Source: Leeuwenhoekiella polynyae
GTDB lineage: Bacteria; Bacteroidota; Bacteroidia; Flavobacteriales; Flavobacteriaceae
NCBI RefSeq assembly: GCF_004104075.1
Contig: NZ_QOVK01000025.1
Coordinates: forward strand, 1-51,669
Length of the DNA: 51,669 bases
Direction of reading: 5' to 3'
Under the pieces are notes generated by a model. The model did no database searches. It was not told the origin of the DNA and worked only from the letters and a program-made list of their open reading frames with translations. Shown piece after piece: positions 8,201-17,077 of the stretch. The translations under genes and the position numbers were made by a program. How positions within the stretch are numbered: position 1 is the stretch's first letter; every line of letters starts with the position of its first letter.

Positions 8201-9283
8201 GGAGATGTTCTTACCACTACACAAGAAGTATTTATTTATGCCAGAAATGGGACGCGTTTTTTCTGCGAAGCTGAAAGCAGCTTTACGCTTACTATTTCAG
8301 AAACACCAGTCCTGGTTCCTGAACCTGATGTGGAGCAATGTGGAAGGTATACCTTACCAACATTACCTCAGGATGTATTTACTCAGGGATATTATTTGGG
8401 TCCTGATAAACAGGCGCCCATGGATCCTGCCGAATACGAATTGGTACCGGGTACGTATACCATTTACAAATATGCCGAGGCTGCTGATAATCCGGATTGT
8501 TTTGCTGAAGATGTCTTTGAGGTGATCGTTTATCCCCTGTTAGATTTTACGGTTGAAGGTGGAACCGTCTGCCGAAATGCAGCGACCGGAGCGGTTGAAA
8601 ATCCGGTGGTATTAGATTCTGGTTTAAATCCATCAGAATTTTTAGTGAGCTGGTTTTTAAACGAACAGTTGGTTGGTCAGGGGCAAACCTTTACTGCTGA
8701 AGAAGCTGGTGTTTATACCGTTTCAACCGAAAAAATAATTCCTGAGGTGGGAGCTGCCTGTAACTACAACCCCACAACAGTAGAAGTGTTTGAGTCTGCA
8801 GAGCCTATTTTTGAAGCAGAAGTCACACAGCCCTTTGCAGAGGTGTCAGCTATTGAGATTACTGTTGTTTCTGGTTTTGGAGAATATGAGTACCGTTTAG
8901 ACGATCAGTCTTTTCAAAACACCCCGGAATTTATAAATGTTGCTCCCGGAGTTCATACCGTTACGGTTAGAGGTGTGAAGGGTACGTGTGGAGAAGCTGT
9001 GTTAGAAGTTCAGGTGATTAATTACCCGAAGTATTTTACCCCCAACAACGACGGGTATCACGACACGTGGAATATAGCTTCATTAGCGGATCACCCCGAA
9101 GCACAGATCTTCATATTTGATCGCTTTGGCAAGTTGATAAAAAATATCGCACCCACAGGACCCGGATGGGATGGGACCTATCGCGGCAGAAATATGCCTT
9201 CTGATGATTACTGGTTTAGAGTAGCATATACTTTTGAAGACGAACCGGCAGAATTTAAAGCGCATTTTACCTTGAAGCGTTAG
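5219..9283 (+). CDS. T9SS type B sorted repeat protein with choice-of-anchor L domain
   Basis: A 1354-aa secreted protein. A signal peptide (about 1-20, ending AHTFAQ) is followed by a choice-of-anchor L domain (about 45-265; FDFIFASNEYGEWQ is typical), an Ig-like segment (GTYTVRVTNKGC), and then about eight copies of a ~70-residue module between residues 540 and 1105. Each copy carries C-x-x-Y-x-L-P-x-L, YFTEP, a GQG turn and TQTIYIYN. The last ~90 residues (YFTPNNDGYHDTW..FDRFGKLI..GWDGTYRG) are the gliding-motility-type C-terminal signal that sends proteins through the type IX system and anchors them at the cell surface. The likely role is adhesion or gliding; the ligand is unknown. ATG at 5219 directly precedes the signal peptide. 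Confidence 0.93.
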   Translation: MSKRLLLLVVWVCFTAHTFAQQVSVSSPQPADNLVNQLFNDACAEVSNISISATQAGGIFNNNGGAFPLANGVVLRTGNAQFTAGPYTDTNLSTQLNTNNDAYLQSLNEATGNGAQIEETTFLEFDFIPLSSNFSFDFIFASNEYGEWQCASQDIVAFILTDLSTGQSQNLAVTPSGESVSVRNIRDNQNNPSCSSVNPELFDSYEVSNAQSVINMRGYSEVLNAASTLTPGTSYTIRIVIGDSNDTNFDSAIFLAGGSFNTRVDLGPDLTLCSGDVAVLDTGLDASVYAHRWLRNGTIIPGQTGNSITVNQSGTYTVRVTNKGCVITDEVIVSELSVTEPPDIEACANGGQPSAFDLRVNDTEALGLNADQFDVVYYASLADLNADQPIAENETTAYPSTGNQTIYLRLRNTNTGSFCDATYDFELDVLPEIAVSEPNPLRVCAPEGNDVSVDLTPINNRILGGQNPALFQITYYASEADANSETDPVESPYLVSGGTATTTRWARVSYVDQDTCYEAVAFDIMINELPPVDQLGNVITCNAYELEALTNGDYYSGSNGSGIPYNAGDIITEDTVLFIYNGPDANGCSSQSSFSITFVSEYDLGEVEACGAFVIPPTPAGAFYTESGGPDGTGVRLNTGDELTSSQTIYFYFRENGSVCRDEALDIMVYPLPPVDQPADVVACNSFMLLTLTDGSYFTEPDGQGAPLNAGDDITTTQSVYIYNYDSTTQCENTYEWRIFIVPEFSDLQVCGSYTIPAVEEGAFYTAAMGGGASIPEGTQLTSSQRIYYYVNTTAGSNCTDNSFFDLDVIAIPEVDTLSDQLLCEGETYTLPALTDGEYFEEPARGGAQYVPGDVIDATQTLYINNEVSICQSETQFTVEIRPLLPVDNLSFVYSCEAYVLPELNDGRYFTEPQGQGTELFSGTEIAQTQTIYVYNAYEDFPSCYSENTFTINILGVEVEEFEDVASCDSYTLPALIEGDYFTEAGGQGTRLAPGDVLTTTQEVFIYARNGTRFFCEAESSFTLTISETPVLVPEPDVEQCGRYTLPTLPQDVFTQGYYLGPDKQAPMDPAEYELVPGTYTIYKYAEAADNPDCFAEDVFEVIVYPLLDFTVEGGTVCRNAATGAVENPVVLDSGLNPSEFLVSWFLNEQLVGQGQTFTAEEAGVYTVSTEKIIPEVGAACNYNPTTVEVFESAEPIFEAEVTQPFAEVSAIEITVVSGFGEYEYRLDDQSFQNTPEFINVAPGVHTVTVRGVKGTCGEAVLEVQVINYPKYFTPNNDGYHDTWNIASLADHPEAQIFIFDRFGKLIKNIAPTGPGWDGTYRGRNMPSDDYWFRVAYTFEDEPAEFKAHFTLKR
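6829..8540 (+). repeat. Eight tandem ~210-nt coding modules
   Basis: Diverged tandem repeats within the T9SS protein. Each begins near a V/ASC-x-x-Y motif, carries YFTEP-GGQG-L-x-GD-x-I and TQT-IYIYN, and has a second cysteine shortly after, so a disulfide per module is plausible. Nucleotide identity is low, so the expansion is old. Confidence 0.75.
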
Positions 9284-9366
9284 CTTCAAAATCATATAGG
9301 GAATCAATTTTATGTTAGTCTTCAGTAAACGGAACATTTATTGAGGTGTATTTCTAAATTCAATTT

Positions 9367-9921
9367 ATGAAACACCTGTATTCCGTTCTTGCCTTCTTGC
9401 TTGTGACCAGTTGTATTCCCTATAAATTCGCTCCTAAAATAAAAGGAGACCACGTTCAGCTTGCAAAGAAGTTCCATAGAAAACTACCGCGTCAAAATGC
9501 CTTTATCTTTGAAGACATCAAGGGTGCCGGAGAATTTTATGACTATCTGTATTTTAAATTAAGGCCAGATCCTGATTTGCATCCAGATGATTTCGCCTAT
9601 AATTTACCTGCAGATATTGAGGGAATAAAAGGCTATCTCACCTTTTATGAGGTAGAACGCTCTTCAAATACGCTCAATTTAATTCCGTTAGTAATAGACG
9701 CTGCGCTCGAGGTAAACGATTATGATGCTCTTTTAGAAGATACCTATGCGAGTAGAACCGGTCACTGGTATATTGTGATGATCTTAAGAGATGAGGCGGT
9801 AAAGGATATGTTGAATCCTGAACACGAGCACTATAAATTGGCAAAGCAATACCTGAGTGACCTTAAAAAAGAATACCTCAATACCGCTAATTACGAAAGC
9901 TTACTGCTGACCCGGCACTAA
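9367..9921 (+). CDS. Lipoprotein, unknown function
   Basis: A 184-aa protein with a lipoprotein signal (LAFLLVTSC, lipidated Cys at residue 16), so it should be anchored in the outer or inner membrane facing the periplasm. The mature part is soluble and rich in charged and aromatic residues (DYLYFKLRPDPDLHPDDFAYNL) with no domain that I recognise. It lies 83 nt downstream of the T9SS protein on the same strand. A shared transcript is possible, as no terminator is visible between them. Confidence 0.75.
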   Translation: MKHLYSVLAFLLVTSCIPYKFAPKIKGDHVQLAKKFHRKLPRQNAFIFEDIKGAGEFYDYLYFKLRPDPDLHPDDFAYNLPADIEGIKGYLTFYEVERSSNTLNLIPLVIDAALEVNDYDALLEDTYASRTGHWYIVMILRDEAVKDMLNPEHEHYKLAKQYLSDLKKEYLNTANYESLLLTRH

Positions 9922-9977
9922 CTACTTATATTAATTATAAATACCAATGCCCAAGTAAATTGTTTTCAATTCTTAAG

Positions 9978-9985
9978 TAACTTTG
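9978..9985 (+). promoter_or_regulatory. Bacteroidota -7 box TAACTTTG
   Basis: Exact TAnnTTTG match ending five bases before the ATG at 9991. If used, the transcript would be leaderless or nearly so. Confidence 0.4.
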
Positions 9986-9990
9986 CGCCG

Positions 9991-10392
9991 ATGTCAAAAT
10001 TAGTTACCTCAATATTGTCGATAATGCTATTGACCCAGAGCTTCAATTTGAGCTTTGGTGATTTTTTGCATTTTGAAGATTTGGTAAATCATTACGAGTA
10101 CCATCAAGAGACGTTTGGGGATGATGTTTTTTCATTTTTGAATAAACATTATGGCGAGCTCAAAGCGGAACACAATCTAGAACATCAGGAAGAACGGGAA
10201 GATCACGAGAAACTTCCGTTTGAGCATCAGCATTGCTGTATTCATAGCGTTGTTGCTTTTTTAACTGATTTTGAATTGTTGCCAGCGCCTAAAATTATTC
10301 CCTTAGACCAGACAACTTCTAATTTTGCTTACCGGGATTCCTATTCTTTTTCGTTAGCAAACAGCATTTTTCAGCCTCCTAAAAACGTATAG
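9991..10392 (+). CDS. Small His-rich secreted protein preceding czcA
   Basis: A 133-aa protein with an N-terminal hydrophobic signal (about 1-23) and a mature region very rich in His and Glu (HYEYHQE, HNLEHQEEREDHEKLPFEHQHCC). The HEHQHCC-like cluster (about residues 77-85) could bind divalent or monovalent metal in the periplasm. It lies 82 nt before czcA on the same strand. Similar short His-rich proteins precede Czc/Cus operons in flavobacteria, which supports a metal-sensing or buffering role; this is inference. The gap at 10393-10474 contains a weak GCATTT..AAATGC hairpin. Confidence 0.7.
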   Translation: MSKLVTSILSIMLLTQSFNLSFGDFLHFEDLVNHYEYHQETFGDDVFSFLNKHYGELKAEHNLEHQEEREDHEKLPFEHQHCCIHSVVAFLTDFELLPAPKIIPLDQTTSNFAYRDSYSFSLANSIFQPPKNV

Positions 10393-10474
10393 ATCTCTTA
10401 CCAGATTTAATACCTAGAGTGCATTTGCGTGTAGTAAATGCTACTGCTCTAATTCACGTTTTTATATTATTATC

Positions 10475-13400
10475 ATGCTTAATGCTATTATAAATTTCAG
10501 CATCAGGAATAAGTTAATTATCCTGTTGCTAACCGCTGCGATTGTTGCCTTTGGGCTGTATTCGCTTTCTCAAATATCTCTGGGTGCTGTTCCTGATGTT
10601 ACTAACAATCAGGTGCAGGTTATTACCACTTCAGACAATCTCTCTACTGTAGATATGGAGCAATTCATCACCTATCCGGTTGAATTGGAAATGGCCAATT
10701 TACCGGGGGTTAAAGAAATTCGTTCGGTATCTAAGTTTGGTCTCTCGGTGGTTACTGTCGTTTTTGAAGACGATATGGGTACCTACTTACCGCGCCAACT
10801 TTTAGCCGAAAAAATCAAGTCTGCTTCAGAAAAAATCCCTTCCAGTTTTGGAACCCCGCAAATGGGTCCTATCACAACCGGTCTTGGTGAAATTTATCAA
10901 TACGTCCTTGATGTAAAACCGGGTTATAAGGATAAATACTCAGCAACAGATCTGCGTACGATACAAGACTGGGTGGTTAAACGCCAGCTTTCGGGTATTC
11001 CCGGAGTGGTAGAGATCAATTCCTGGGGAGGTTATCTCAAGCAGTATGAGGTAGCTATCAATACCCAAAAACTCAATGCGATGGGTATTTTGGCAGCTGA
11101 GGTTTTTGCTGCATTAGAGAAAAACAACAGTATTGCCGGTGGTGGTTATATTGAGAAAGCCAATCAGTCCTATTTTATACGCGGTGAAGGCCTTGCTGCC
11201 TCGCTAGAGGATATAGAAGATATTGTGGTGACTAATCACGAGGGCATACCCGTGTATGTCAAAGACGTCGCGACTGTAGGGTTTGGTCACGCGACACGGT
11301 TTGGCGCAATTACCGGTAACGGTGAAGGGGAGAAGGTTTTGGGGCAAATAATGATGCTTAAAGACGCTAGTTCTAACGAAGTTATTAAAGCGGTAAAACA
11401 ACGGGTTAGTGAGATAGAATCTTCCCTCCCCGAGGGTGTTTACATCAATGCTTTTTTAGACCGAAGTGAACTCATCGCTAAAACTACATTTACCATTGGC
11501 GAGAACTTAATTTTAGGGTTTCTCATCGTGATTTTTGTTGTGATTTTGCTTTTGGGCAACTGGCGCAGCGGACTCGTAGTGGCTTCGGTCATTCCCTTAT
11601 GTTTGCTTTTTGCACTGGGAATGATGCATATTTTTGAGGTAGATGCCAACTTGCTCAGCCTGGGAGCGATTGACTTTGGGATCATCATAGACGGTGCCGT
11701 GATCATCGTAGAATATGTGGCTTATAAAATGGCACAAAGCCAACAAACGCTTCAAAAACGGTCTTCAAAAGAAAAACAGGATATCAAGAATGAAATCACG
11801 CGGGAGGCTGCTTCTACGATGATGAATTCAGCGGTTTTTGGGCAATTGATCATTCTTATCGTATTCATCCCTATTCTTTCTTTAAGTGGGGTAGAAGGTA
11901 AAATGTTTATACCCATGGCGCTGGTGTTCAGCTTTGCTGTAATGGGCGCGATGTTGTTGTGTTTTACCTATGTGCCGGTAGCAGCATCCCTGTTTTTAAA
12001 AGCCGAAACGCCTTCAGATCGAAACAGTTCTGTACGCCTGGTGAAGTACTTAAAGCGTCACTACGAGCGGGTTATTCACTGGGCTTTAGACTCGAGAAAA
12101 TTAGTTATAGGTCTTTCCGTAGGGCTTATGGTGATTGCGGCCTATATTTTTACGACCATGGGAGGCGAGTTTGTACCGCAACTGGATGAAGGGGATTTTG
12201 TGATCCAGCCTATATTAAAAACGGGCACTTCCCTTAGCGGAACTATTGAACGCACTACCCAAATTGAAAAAATACTGCTCGATAGTTTCCCCGAAGTTAA
12301 GCAAGTGGTTAGTCGTATAGGTGCCGCAGAAGTTCCTACAGATCCGATGTCTATGGAAGACAGTGACGTGATCATCACGCTTAAAGATAAAAGCGAGTGG
12401 GTGTCAGCGGATTCTAAAGACGAACTTGCAGCGCGTTTTAAAGAAGCCTTGAGTATAATTCCCGGAATGGGAATTGAATTTACTCAGCCGATCGAAATGC
12501 GTTTTAACGAACTCATCACCGGCGTGCGGGCAGATATCGCGATTAAGATTTTTGGCGAAGATCTGGAGGTGCTCAATCAAAAAGCAAATCAAATACGGGA
12601 CCTCATCGCTGATGTTGAGGGAGCGGCAGATATTTCGGTGGAAAAAGTGACCGGCCTGCCCCAGATGAGTGTCAACTACAACCGCGCTAAAATCGCCCGC
12701 TACGGATTGAATATTTCGGATATCAATGATCTTATTAAGATGGGTTTTTCCGGGGAAACGGTTGGGAATATTTTTGAAGGGGAGAAGCGTTTTGATCTGG
12801 TGGTGCGTCTTGAAGAATCACAACGAAAGGACATAGATAACCTGCAAAACCTGTATGTAGATACCCCTATGGCTGGTAAAGTGCGCTTGAGCGAACTCGC
12901 TGAGATCAGGTATACTAAAGGTGCAGCTAAAATATCAAGAGATGATACGCGGCGGCGTATTGTAGTCGGTGTCAATGTGCGTAAACGCGATTTACAGTCT
13001 GTAGTAGATGAAATTCAGAAACGCGTAAAAGCCAATATTAAGTTACCTGCCGGTTATACGATTGACTATGGCGGACAGTTTGAGAATTTGCAGAGTGCAA
13101 CTTCCCGGCTTCAAATAGCAGTGCCGGTAGCACTCTTACTCATTTTTATCATGCTGTATTTCGCATTCAATTCGGTTAAAGAAGCGTTGTTGATTTTTAC
13201 GGCAATTCCACTTGCTGCGGTAGGCGGAATCTTCTTATTGTGGTTGCGCGATATGCCGTTTAGTATCTCTGCAGGAGTTGGGTTTATAGCCCTTTTTGGT
13301 ATTGCGGTGCTCAACGGTATTGTAATGCTCGAGCATTTTAAAGAATTGAAAAAACAAGGGATAACCGATAGGTACGAACTCATAACACGCGGTGCAACAG

Positions 13401-14803
13401 ATCGCCTAAGAGCAGTACTATTAACAGCTACTGCAGCAGCATTAGGCTTTTTACCAATGGCAGTTTCTACAAATGCGGGTGCCGAAGTGCAACGTCCGTT
13501 GGCTACAGTGGTAATAGGCGGATTGATCTCGGCAACGTTGCTCACGCTGGTAGTCTTGCCGGTTCTGGTGTCTTGGTTTGATAAAGAATTGAAAAATGAA
13601 GGCAGTATGCGTTTAAAAAATAAAACAACATCAAGCTTACTTATTCTTATTTTAATGGGTGGTTTTGCACAAGCTCAGGAGGTAAGTGGTTTTGAGCAAG
13701 TCAAAGAGTTGGCTTATAAAAACAATGCCGGTATCAAAGCTGCCGGATTACGAACGGACGCAGCAAGTGCAGCGATTGGCAGTGCGTTCTCTTTTGATAA
13801 AACCGAAATCTATTACCATTATGACGAAAACAATCTGGCTACAAACAACAGACCTATTGATGTTTTTGGGATTAGTCAGTCGTTTGCGTTTCCTACGGTT
13901 TATTTTGCACAGGCAAAAGCAAATAAGGCCAGTTATACCGTCGCTGCAACGCGTGCCGAACTCGTAAAACTAGAACTGGAGCGTAGTTTGGCTAATGCGT
14001 ATTACACCTTGCAATATGTAAACGAAAAGCTTCAGCTGTATGAAGGTTTAGACAGTATTTATCAAAATTTTGCTTATGCGGCAAAGCGCCGGTTTGAGTT
14101 GGGGGAAAGCAATTATCTGGAGAAAATTTCGGCGCAAGCCAAACAAAAAGAAATACAAACGCAACGTAAACAAATTGTTGAAGAATTTCAGGCGGCTCAA
14201 ATACATTTGAAGCAATTGGTACAGGTAGATACGCTTTGGGTCAGACCCGGGCCCATACAACGCCTTTTACCCACTAGCACGCAAGAAAACACTGCAGTAG
14301 CCAAGGCGTTTTACGATTCTAAAATAGATCTGGCCGAGGCACAACAAAAGCTCAGTAGCCAACAACTCTTGCCAGATCTGACCGTGAATTATTTTCAGGG
14401 ATCTAATGACGGCTTAGATAAAAACCTGATTGGGTATCAGTTTGGAGTGAAGATTCCTTTATTCTTTTCTGGTGCTTCCAGTCGTATAAAAACGGCAAAA
14501 ATAGAAGCCCAGGCGGTAAGTCAGGAGGCAGCAAATTATAAAATTCAGCTTCAGGCTCGAATTACAGGTCTTCAAAGCGATCTTAATAAATATGCCGAAA
14601 GCCTTAGGTATTACGATACCGAAGGCAAAGCGCTGGCCGACGAACTCGAGAAAACAGCGGTTTCAAGTTATAAAAACGGGGAGGTAAATTTCTTTGAATA
14701 CATCCAGATTCTGCAGCAGGCGTATGCTATTAAACTCGCTTACCTGGAGAGTCTGCATCAGTATAACCAGACCGTTATTCAACTCAACTATATGCTACTT
14801 TAA
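10475..14803 (+). CDS. czcA: CzcA-family RND heavy-metal efflux pump fused to TolC-like channel
   Basis: A 1442-aa fusion. Residues 1 to ~1040 are a complete RND transporter: TM1 near residues 10-30, two large periplasmic loops, and the TM4 motif DFGIIIDGAV with D400 and D406, the proton-relay acids of the heavy-metal (CzcA/CusA) branch. From residue 1045 a second start-like stretch (MRLKNKT, then a hydrophobic helix ending FAQAQE) leads into a ~375-residue TolC-type outer-membrane factor with helical repeats. Such fusions occur in Bacteroidota. It would export Co/Zn/Cd or Cu/Ag across the envelope; the substrate cannot be read from sequence. An adaptor gene follows seven bases later. Confidence 0.93.
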   Translation: MLNAIINFSIRNKLIILLLTAAIVAFGLYSLSQISLGAVPDVTNNQVQVITTSDNLSTVDMEQFITYPVELEMANLPGVKEIRSVSKFGLSVVTVVFEDDMGTYLPRQLLAEKIKSASEKIPSSFGTPQMGPITTGLGEIYQYVLDVKPGYKDKYSATDLRTIQDWVVKRQLSGIPGVVEINSWGGYLKQYEVAINTQKLNAMGILAAEVFAALEKNNSIAGGGYIEKANQSYFIRGEGLAASLEDIEDIVVTNHEGIPVYVKDVATVGFGHATRFGAITGNGEGEKVLGQIMMLKDASSNEVIKAVKQRVSEIESSLPEGVYINAFLDRSELIAKTTFTIGENLILGFLIVIFVVILLLGNWRSGLVVASVIPLCLLFALGMMHIFEVDANLLSLGAIDFGIIIDGAVIIVEYVAYKMAQSQQTLQKRSSKEKQDIKNEITREAASTMMNSAVFGQLIILIVFIPILSLSGVEGKMFIPMALVFSFAVMGAMLLCFTYVPVAASLFLKAETPSDRNSSVRLVKYLKRHYERVIHWALDSRKLVIGLSVGLMVIAAYIFTTMGGEFVPQLDEGDFVIQPILKTGTSLSGTIERTTQIEKILLDSFPEVKQVVSRIGAAEVPTDPMSMEDSDVIITLKDKSEWVSADSKDELAARFKEALSIIPGMGIEFTQPIEMRFNELITGVRADIAIKIFGEDLEVLNQKANQIRDLIADVEGAADISVEKVTGLPQMSVNYNRAKIARYGLNISDINDLIKMGFSGETVGNIFEGEKRFDLVVRLEESQRKDIDNLQNLYVDTPMAGKVRLSELAEIRYTKGAAKISRDDTRRRIVVGVNVRKRDLQSVVDEIQKRVKANIKLPAGYTIDYGGQFENLQSATSRLQIAVPVALLLIFIMLYFAFNSVKEALLIFTAIPLAAVGGIFLLWLRDMPFSISAGVGFIALFGIAVLNGIVMLEHFKELKKQGITDRYELITRGATDRLRAVLLTATAAALGFLPMAVSTNAGAEVQRPLATVVIGGLISATLLTLVVLPVLVSWFDKELKNEGSMRLKNKTTSSLLILILMGGFAQAQEVSGFEQVKELAYKNNAGIKAAGLRTDAASAAIGSAFSFDKTEIYYHYDENNLATNNRPIDVFGISQSFAFPTVYFAQAKANKASYTVAATRAELVKLELERSLANAYYTLQYVNEKLQLYEGLDSIYQNFAYAAKRRFELGESNYLEKISAQAKQKEIQTQRKQIVEEFQAAQIHLKQLVQVDTLWVRPGPIQRLLPTSTQENTAVAKAFYDSKIDLAEAQQKLSSQQLLPDLTVNYFQGSNDGLDKNLIGYQFGVKIPLFFSGASSRIKTAKIEAQAVSQEAANYKIQLQARITGLQSDLNKYAESLRYYDTEGKALADELEKTAVSSYKNGEVNFFEYIQILQQAYAIKLAYLESLHQYNQTVIQLNYMLL

Positions 14804-14810
14804 AGACATA

Positions 14811-15980
14811 ATGATGAAAAATTCAATACAAATACTCGCGCAAATTAGTCTGATGATTTTGATGATAAGTTGCGGAACTAAAGAAAAACAAGGGGATACT
14901 ACTGACGCATCTCTTGAGCATCATGCAGATGTTACGGTAACTCAGGCACAATTTAAGAATGCAGGGATGACCCTTAGCACTATTGAAGAAACTACGTTTC
15001 CAGACTGGGTTGAGGCCAGTGGGATGATCGATGTTCCACCAGAAAACAGGGCGGTTATAACTGCATTTATGGGGGGGTATATTAAAGATAACCCGTTGTT
15101 GATAGGTGATGCGGTCAAAAAAGGACAGGTTTTAATCACGTTGGAGAATCCTGAGTTTGTAGCCATTCAGCAGCAGTTTCAGGAATTAGCAGAGCAGCTT
15201 AATTACCTGAAATCTGAATATGAGCGGCAACAAGCTTTAGTTGAAGAGAACATCACGTCTCAAAAGAGTTTTTTAAAGGCAGAAAGCGACTATAAACGCA
15301 GCGTGGCGACCTATACCGGCTTACGTAAAAAGTTGCAAATGCTACACATCAGTCCGCAACGTGTATTACAAGGTGATTACACATCTCAGGCGCGTATCTA
15401 TGCACCGATTACAGGTACCATCGCAGAGACTTTTGTGAGTAAGGGAAGCTATGTTTCGGCTGCAGATCCTATTATGGAAATCGTAGATGTAGATCATATT
15501 CACCTGGAGCTTAAAGTGTTTGAGAGCGATATGCTTAAAGTAAAAAAAGGACAAAAAATTAAATTTAAAATCCCTGAATCTTCCGATACTTTTTACGAAG
15601 GCGAAGTGCATTTAATCGGGAATTCATTGAATCAGGAAGGTAGAACGGTTACCGTTCATGGGCATTTAGAAAATGAGTCAACTAGACCTAATTTTGCAGT
15701 AGGCATGTTTATTGAAGCACAAATCGAAACCGGAGAAAGTACTGCGCTGGCACTTCCGGAAGAAGCGGTTGCGAATCTGGGGGATGCCTATTATGTGTTG
15801 CAATTGCAAGAGCACGAGCAGGGAGCTTATTTTTTTAATAGAGTTGCGGTTGAAACAGGTAAAACACGCAAGGGCTTTATTGAAATTAAAAATGCAGCCG
15901 ATTTTCCTAAGGGGGCTCAATTCTTAGTTAATGGTGCTTTTGAACTCATTAAAGAGGGTTCTGAGGGACACTCACATTGA
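14811..15980 (+). CDS. czcB: CzcB-like periplasmic adaptor lipoprotein of the RND pump
   Basis: A 389-aa membrane-fusion protein. ATG ATG at 14811/14814 sits just after the czcA stop; the longer open frame reaching back to 14694 overlaps czcA and is not credible. The signal ends in a lipobox (LMISC). A biotinyl-lipoyl-like half (GDAVKKGQVLITLENPEF), a coiled-coil hairpin (about residues 115-165), a second lipoyl half (YAPITGTIAETFVSKGSYV) and a beta-barrel follow in the usual order. It links the inner-membrane pump to the outer-membrane channel. The C-terminus ends GHSH, a possible metal ligand. Confidence 0.9.
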   Translation: MMKNSIQILAQISLMILMISCGTKEKQGDTTDASLEHHADVTVTQAQFKNAGMTLSTIEETTFPDWVEASGMIDVPPENRAVITAFMGGYIKDNPLLIGDAVKKGQVLITLENPEFVAIQQQFQELAEQLNYLKSEYERQQALVEENITSQKSFLKAESDYKRSVATYTGLRKKLQMLHISPQRVLQGDYTSQARIYAPITGTIAETFVSKGSYVSAADPIMEIVDVDHIHLELKVFESDMLKVKKGQKIKFKIPESSDTFYEGEVHLIGNSLNQEGRTVTVHGHLENESTRPNFAVGMFIEAQIETGESTALALPEEAVANLGDAYYVLQLQEHEQGAYFFNRVAVETGKTRKGFIEIKNAADFPKGAQFLVNGAFELIKEGSEGHSH

Positions 15981-16033
15981 TGGATCTAAATTAAAATCAG
16001 TAAGTTTCAGGGTATTTTGATACCGTTTTTGAT

Positions 16034-17023
16034 ATGAAAAAAAGTTTAGTATTGGTTTTAGCGCTTTTTATGGTTGCAACAGTTTTTGCGCAGCGATTTA
16101 AAGCAAAAAAGAATATTCCCTTAGATGCTATTCGGTTGAGCGACCCCTATATTTTAGCGGATGAAGCTTCACAAACCTACTATATGACCGGTACAGGAGG
16201 AAAGCTCTGGAAGAGTAAAGACCTTAAGTATTGGGAAGGACCTTTTAAAATAACAGATACAGACCCTGATTCGTGGATGGGACCCAACCCGATGATCTGG
16301 GCGGCAGAACTGCATCAATACAAAGGGAAATATTATGATTTTGCTACGTTTACGAATCGGGAAGTAATGATTGATACCGTAAATGGAAACACAATAGAAC
16401 GTCGTGCCAGTCATATTTTAGTAAGCGATACTCCAGACGGTCCCTACAAGCCTATGGAAGATGAGAGTTATTTGCCGGCAGACAAACCAACACTTGATGG
16501 GACATTTTGGGTTGACACAGACGGAAAACCCTATATGATCTATTGTTGGGAATGGTTGCAGAACGGCAACGGTACGATGGAAAAAATAGAATTGAAACCC
16601 GACTTAAGCGGTTCTATTGGAACAAGAGTCTTGCTTTTTAAAGCCAGTGACTCACCGTGGAGCCGCGAAAAAGACCAGAATGGAAAGGATAAGAAAAGTA
16701 AAGTAACAGACGGTCCTTTTTTATTCAATACGGAAACCGGAAAACTGGGGATGATCTGGACCAGCTGGATTTATGATGAGTACGTTCAAGGGGTTGCCTA
16801 TTCAAAAAGCGGTACCTTAGACGGCCCATGGATTCAGGAAGAAGAACCCATTACACCGCGTAATTTTGGCCACGGTATGCTATTCACCTCTTTTGATGGC
16901 AAGGATTTGATGGCGGTTCACAGTCACGAAGTGGTAAATGGAAATTATCATAGGGTTCCGCATTTGTTTGAAGTAGATCGGTCTGGGGATACATTAAAGG
17001 TTGTGGGGCCCTATAAGCCTTAA
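16034..17023 (+). CDS. GH43-like secreted glycosidase
   Basis: A 329-aa protein with a signal peptide (cut near residue 19, VFAQ) and a five-bladed propeller pattern typical of clan GH-F. LSDPYIL (D37) matches the catalytic-base blade, LDGTFWVDTDGKPY the pKa-modulating Asp blade, and VTDGPFLF the blade that carries the catalytic acid. In the last, Asp stands where many GH43 enzymes have Glu (EGP). A subset of Bacteroidota homologues may share this, but if not, activity could be reduced. It would act on plant or algal arabino/xylan-type oligosaccharides, or on another glycan. It stands alone between the czc genes and a convergent SDR gene. Confidence 0.8.
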   Translation: MKKSLVLVLALFMVATVFAQRFKAKKNIPLDAIRLSDPYILADEASQTYYMTGTGGKLWKSKDLKYWEGPFKITDTDPDSWMGPNPMIWAAELHQYKGKYYDFATFTNREVMIDTVNGNTIERRASHILVSDTPDGPYKPMEDESYLPADKPTLDGTFWVDTDGKPYMIYCWEWLQNGNGTMEKIELKPDLSGSIGTRVLLFKASDSPWSREKDQNGKDKKSKVTDGPFLFNTETGKLGMIWTSWIYDEYVQGVAYSKSGTLDGPWIQEEEPITPRNFGHGMLFTSFDGKDLMAVHSHEVVNGNYHRVPHLFEVDRSGDTLKVVGPYKP

Positions 17024-17025
17024 AT

Positions 17026-17066
17026 AAAAAAGGAGGTGTTGATTTGATCAACACCTCCTTTTTTAT
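17026..17066. terminator. Bidirectional terminator
   Basis: A perfect stem AAGGAGGTGTTGAT/ATCAACACCTCCTT with a three-base loop, an A run before and a T run after. It lies between the convergent GH43 and SDR genes and can serve both. Confidence 0.9.
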
Positions 17067-17077
17067 TTTTAAATGGT

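Noticed and set aside
8148-8525. 125-aa plus-strand frame inside the T9SS gene
   Set aside because: It is an out-of-frame shadow of the repeat modules; the main frame has clear domains throughout.
14694-14810. N-terminal extension of the CzcB adaptor
   Set aside because: It overlaps the czcA 3' end and would place 39 residues before a normal lipoprotein signal; ATG 14811 is the sensible start.
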